This document shows positions 7,744 to 9,970 of a stretch of 9,970 bases of DNA, one piece after another. How positions within the stretch are numbered: position 1 is the stretch's first letter; each line of letters begins with the position of its first letter. The position numbers were made by a program, and so were the translations under genes. The notes beneath the pieces were generated by a model. The model did no database searches. It worked only from the letters and a program-made list of their open reading frames with translations, and was not told the origin of the DNA. The DNA is from Bacteroidetes bacterium UBA4009 (GTDB lineage Bacteria; Bacteroidota; Bacteroidia; NS11-12g; UBA9320). The stretch is taken from positions 1-9,970 of the forward strand of contig DGBH01000049.1 in assembly GCA_002384205.1 (NCBI GenBank), written 5' to 3'.

Positions 7744-7933
7744 GTGATTGTTTTAATAGGTACAATCCTACTTTTATCTTTTTAAAATAAAAAATAAATA
7801 TTAAAAAATGAGTGAAGTAGTAAGTTGTAGAAAGGCGGTGCAGACTAGTGGCTAAAGCCTCATCTAAAGTTAACTATTTGCACTACTAAATTAAGTACAC
7901 GTAATGGCAAATTTTCGCCTTAAGAGGGACTTT
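7744..7933. other. Intergenic region between the SDR gene and the M48 operon
   Basis: Non-coding stretch of 190 nt. It holds the candidate promoter above, an A/T-rich block (about 7780-7808), a direct repeat CTAAAG (7852-7857 and 7864-7869) and the palindrome AGTTAACT (7868-7875). It also holds a short hairpin-forming sequence at 7906-7919 (minus strand GGCGAAAATTTGCC, five pairs with one G-T). That hairpin lies just after the SDR stop but has no T-tract, so I do not call a terminator. No tRNA or recognisable small RNA is seen. Confidence 0.5.
7763..7791 (-). promoter_or_regulatory. Candidate promoter of the M48/barrel operon
   Basis: On the minus strand TTTA (7788-7791), 17 nt, then TAGGATTG (7763-7770). 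The second box differs by one base from TAnnTTTG and the first by one from TTTG. The box ends 19 nt from the TTG start at 7743, a sensible leader distance. A T-rich, A-rich run lies just upstream. Confidence 0.35.
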
Positions 7934-8707
7934 CTACTCTGGGGCTACACGCTTGGCGATAAATCGAAAGAGAGCAGGTATATACCTTTTTAGATAGATC
8001 AATAGTATTTCACCTCCACCGATGTAAATTTCTGATTTATTTCTGCCTATGCCTTGTTTTATTTTAGCTGCACAAATAGCTACATCTACGCCATTGAGCT
8101 GACCGTCGTCCATCTGAGCGTGGGCAGCTCCGTCACCTTTCAGTGCATTTTTACTAATGTCCGTTTTTATTCTGCCAGGGCAAACTACGGTGGTGTAAAT
8201 TTGGGTGTCTTTTAGTTCTAGACCTAGGGCTTCGTAAAATCCGTGCAGGGCGTGCTTACTGGCGGAATAGTAGGATCGCAATGGAAATCCAAACTTGCCT
8301 GCCGCACTGCTCATTCCAACTATATTTCCGGTGCCAGTTTTGAGCATTAGAGGTAATACAGCCTTGGTTAAATGAACGCTACCAAAAAAATTAACCTCCA
8401 TTAATTGACGTCCAACGTCATTAGAGGTTTCTGTGACCAGAGCCCGTTGACTTACTCCTGCATTATTAATTAGAACGTCCACACGCCCAAATTTCGCAGA
8501 GACTTGTGCCACTGCTTGTGTTATAGCATCTTCATTAATCACATCAAGAGGAAGTACGTAAGCGTTTGATAGTAAGTTGGCTACTTCATTCAATTGGTCT
8601 TCTTTTCTGCCAGATAGAATTACGGTATTTCCCTTCTCATTATAGGCCATTGCTAGTGCTTTGCCAATGCCAGTGCCAGCACCTGTTATCCAAACTATTT
8701 TACTCAT
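7934..8707 (-). CDS. Short-chain dehydrogenase/reductase (classical SDR)
   Basis: NAD(P)-dependent oxidoreductase of 257 residues, the usual classical SDR length. The Rossmann cofactor motif TGAGTGIG is at 8-15. Arg34 after the second strand (SGRKE) hints at NADP(H) preference. D55 follows the third strand, NNAG is at 81-84, and N106, S134, Y147 and K151 (YSASK) form the catalytic tetrad. CPGRIKTD (176-183) is the expected loop after the active site. All key residues are present, so an active enzyme is likely. The C-terminus has a hydrophobic, basic segment (about 233-253, ILLIYLKRYIPALFRFIAKR), like SDRs that lie against membranes and act on lipid-like substrates; this suggests but does not prove a lipid or steroid-type substrate. 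The ATG overlaps the stop of the phosphopantetheinyl transferase gene by one base (TAATG), a sign of translational coupling. Confidence 0.92.
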   Translation of the reverse strand: MSKIVWITGAGTGIGKALAMAYNEKGNTVILSGRKEDQLNEVANLLSNAYVLPLDVINEDAITQAVAQVSAKFGRVDVLINNAGVSQRALVTETSNDVGRQLMEVNFFGSVHLTKAVLPLMLKTGTGNIVGMSSAAGKFGFPLRSYYSASKHALHGFYEALGLELKDTQIYTTVVCPGRIKTDISKNALKGDGAAHAQMDDGQLNGVDVAICAAKIKQGIGRNKSEIYIGGGEILLIYLKRYIPALFRFIAKRVAPE

Positions 8708-9312
8708 TAGGCTGTATGCAATATTAAGTAATTATCGAAAAAGGAATATTCTAATTCTATGGTCCGCAAATAATCATCCTTATGGATATGGCCTATGAGC
8801 GTTCCATTTTCTTGTAGAGGAGCGTAATCCAGTTTAATGTGTTGTTTAAAATCTAATGCTTTGAAGCCATAATATTTATACATAGCTTCTTTAGCACACC
8901 AAAGCATATAAAGGCCTTTTAGGTCGTCAGCCAAAAATGCTTCTTCGTCTGGTCTCATAAATTTACCTTGTATGCGTTGTATGCGCTCAGTTATTTCTTC
9001 CATGTCTATACCGCAGTCTCGTTTTTTGGTAAACATAAATCCTGCGTACTTTCCTGCATGAGTTATAGATATTTTATGATCTTCACTGTCAAAGTATGGT
9101 TTACCATACTCATCTTTTTCTAAAAAATCAAAGTCAGGACAAACGGTATGCGCCAGAACACGCGCCGCAAGATTATGACGATTGACTTTCTCAAAGTCTA
9201 AATTTGCCAGCCAAGATGGTGGAAGCAGTTGCCACAGTTCTTCTTTTGATTCTTCTATGAGCCAAAGCGCAACTATTCCGTTCTTTATATGTTTCTTCGT
9301 ATGTAATGGCAA
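8707..9312 (-). CDS. 4'-phosphopantetheinyl transferase superfamily protein
   Basis: Transfers the 4'-phosphopantetheine arm of coenzyme A onto a serine of acyl, peptidyl or aryl carrier proteins. At 201 residues it fits the Sfp/EntD-type pseudodimer group. Visible motifs in order are GKPYF (70-74), ISITHAG (81-87, with the CoA-contacting His85), GIDMEEI (101-107, with magnesium ligands D103 and E105) and WCAKEAMYK (138-146, with E142 as third ligand and K141/K146). No key residue is missing. The start is TTG (codon at 9310-9312): an in-frame stop lies five codons upstream (9325-9327), no Met codon occurs before residue 93, and the resulting N-terminus MPLHTKK resembles the MPL-type start common in Bacteroidota members. 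The target carrier protein is not in the window, so it could serve fatty acid, pigment or polyketide synthesis. It is followed directly by the SDR and is divergent from the WD40 gene. Confidence 0.93.
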   Translation of the reverse strand: MPLHTKKHIKNGIVALWLIEESKEELWQLLPPSWLANLDFEKVNRHNLAARVLAHTVCPDFDFLEKDEYGKPYFDSEDHKISITHAGKYAGFMFTKKRDCGIDMEEITERIQRIQGKFMRPDEEAFLADDLKGLYMLWCAKEAMYKYYGFKALDFKQHIKLDYAPLQENGTLIGHIHKDDYLRTIELEYSFFDNYLILHTA

Positions 9313-9970
9313 ATAGACCAGAAATTAAGATTGCAAAGGTAGCACAATTGAAAGGCCATAAAGATTCCATTTATGATTTTGTGTTGGATAAAGAAACGCG
9401 GACGATATACTCTGCAGGTGCTGAGGGCTATGTGGTAAAATGGGATATCGATAATCCGGAGAATGGTATTCTTGTGTTGCAAGGCGGAGAAGCATTTTAC
9501 AGTATGACTAAGCATGACGCTCATTTATTACTGGGTTCTCGCAACGGAGAAATATTCAAAGTAAATCTCGCTGACAACACCTTAGTCAGTAAACAGAAAA
9601 AGCACCATGGGGGTGTTTTTTTTATAATGGATACTACTAGCGGGGGTGAAGATGGTATATTAAGCTATACACGTAACGAAGAGCAGCGTTCGTTGCAAGT
9701 GTCCAACGAAAGTTTGAGATGTATAATTCAATCGGAGGGTAGTTATTTCATCGGAGCTTCAGATCATCTTATTTATGAAGTAGATAAAGATACGATGCAA
9801 GTCACGCGTACATTAGTAGGGCACACCAATTCGGTGTTTGCACTTACTCTTTTGGATGAAAAGACGCTAGTAAGCACCGGGCGAGACGCCATGATTAGGG
9901 CATGGGACTTGACTATTGGCAAAGAAGTTTATTCAGTTGCTGCACATGAGTATCAGGCGAAAAGCGTAAG
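9306..9970 (+). CDS. WD40-repeat protein, 3'-truncated by the window end
   Basis: An open frame from the ATG at 9306 to the end of the window gives 221 residues with no stop. No signal peptide is seen (MANRPEIKIAK), so it is probably cytoplasmic. WD40 units are visible: LKGHKDSIYDF...VVKWDI (about 15-48), a degenerate second unit (50-88), further strand groups at about 98-130 and 135-160, and a clear unit LVGHTNSVFAL...IRAWDL (170-202) with the GH and WD dipeptides in place. The last visible residues (VAAHEYQAKSV) begin the next blade. A complete seven-blade propeller needs about 300 residues, so roughly two blades lie beyond the window. WD40 propellers are protein-interaction scaffolds; partner and role cannot be told. 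Its first 7 bases overlap the start of the divergent phosphopantetheinyl transferase gene, so its promoter must lie within that gene. Confidence 0.88.
   Translation, partial: MANRPEIKIAKVAQLKGHKDSIYDFVLDKETRTIYSAGAEGYVVKWDIDNPENGILVLQGGEAFYSMTKHDAHLLLGSRNGEIFKVNLADNTLVSKQKKHHGGVFFIMDTTSGGEDGILSYTRNEEQRSLQVSNESLRCIIQSEGSYFIGASDHLIYEVDKDTMQVTRTLVGHTNSVFALTLLDEKTLVSTGRDAMIRAWDLTIGKEVYSVAAHEYQAKSV
9334..9362 (-). promoter_or_regulatory. Candidate promoter of the phosphopantetheinyl transferase-SDR operon, inside the WD40 gene
   Basis: On the minus strand TACCTTTG (9334-9341) is a perfect match to the Bacteroidota -7 box TAnnTTTG. It is preceded by 17 nt and then TTTA (9359-9362), three of four bases of the -33 box TTTG. 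It ends 21 nt from the TTG start, a suitable distance for a short leader. It lies wholly within the coding sequence of the divergent WD40 gene. Confidence 0.45.

Noticed and set aside
7846..7885. TAGTG ... CACTA inverted repeat in the intergenic region as an operator or small RNA
   Set aside because: Only five paired bases over a 30-nt loop in AT-rich DNA; no better than chance without comparative support.
7906..7919. Possible intrinsic terminator after the SDR gene
   Set aside because: The stem is only five pairs including a G-T pair, and no T-run follows on the minus strand.
9285..9524. Minus-strand open frame of 79 codons upstream of the phosphopantetheinyl transferase
   Set aside because: It lies opposite the WD40 coding sequence, which has clear GH/WD repeats. 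Its translation is Cys/His/Ile-rich without a domain.
1..9970. CRISPR arrays, tRNA/rRNA genes, insertion sequences, toxin-antitoxin or phage-defence genes
   Set aside because: No regularly spaced repeats, cloverleaf, transposase, integrase or defence motifs were seen on either strand.

Overview
The window looks like chromosomal DNA of a member of the Bacteroidota, probably a marine or freshwater flavobacterium-like lineage. The reasons are an AT-rich base composition, a large exported protein with a type IX secretion (T9SS) C-terminal sorting domain, almost no Shine-Dalgarno sequences, promoter-like boxes of the Bacteroidota type (TTTG ... TAnnTTTG), and small MKK-type signal peptides ending next to Gln. 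I see no RNA gene, insertion sequence, integrase, CRISPR array or other sign of mobility.

Layout. (1) 1-623, plus strand: the 3' end of a membrane protein whose frame is already open at the window edge; it may be the C-terminal part of a PlsC-type acyltransferase. (2) It converges, with 10 nt between the stops, on a minus-strand pair: a two-domain VOC (glyoxalase-fold) protein (3064-4119) followed by a T9SS-exported Asp-box beta-propeller protein (634-3048). (3) 4215-7743, minus strand: a tight three-gene operon (gaps of 3 and 1 nt). It encodes a small exported putative beta-barrel protein, a large periplasmic M48 zinc metalloprotease with about 400 extra uncharacterised residues, and a second exported putative beta-barrel protein. 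(4) 7744-7933: 190 nt of non-coding DNA with a candidate promoter. (5) 7934-9312, minus strand: a 4'-phosphopantetheinyl transferase and a short-chain dehydrogenase whose stop and start overlap by one base (TAATG). (6) 9306-9970, plus strand: the 5' part of a WD40-repeat protein running off the window. Its ATG interlocks with the divergent TTG start of the phosphopantetheinyl transferase.

How the genes may work together. The M48 operon is the least explained unit: a protease sandwiched between two likely outer-membrane proteins suggests envelope-protein quality control or processing, but this is inference from layout. The phosphopantetheinyl transferase activates carrier proteins and the SDR could act on lipid-like or acyl substrates, but no carrier protein is in view. 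The VOC protein and the secreted propeller share a strand and almost touch, yet nothing in their sequences links their functions.

Three minus-strand genes appear to start at TTG, which affects where their N-termini and upstream regions are drawn. Most of the window is ordinary housekeeping or accessory chromosome. The items that deserve a second look are the M48 operon and the interlocked divergent start at 9306-9312.
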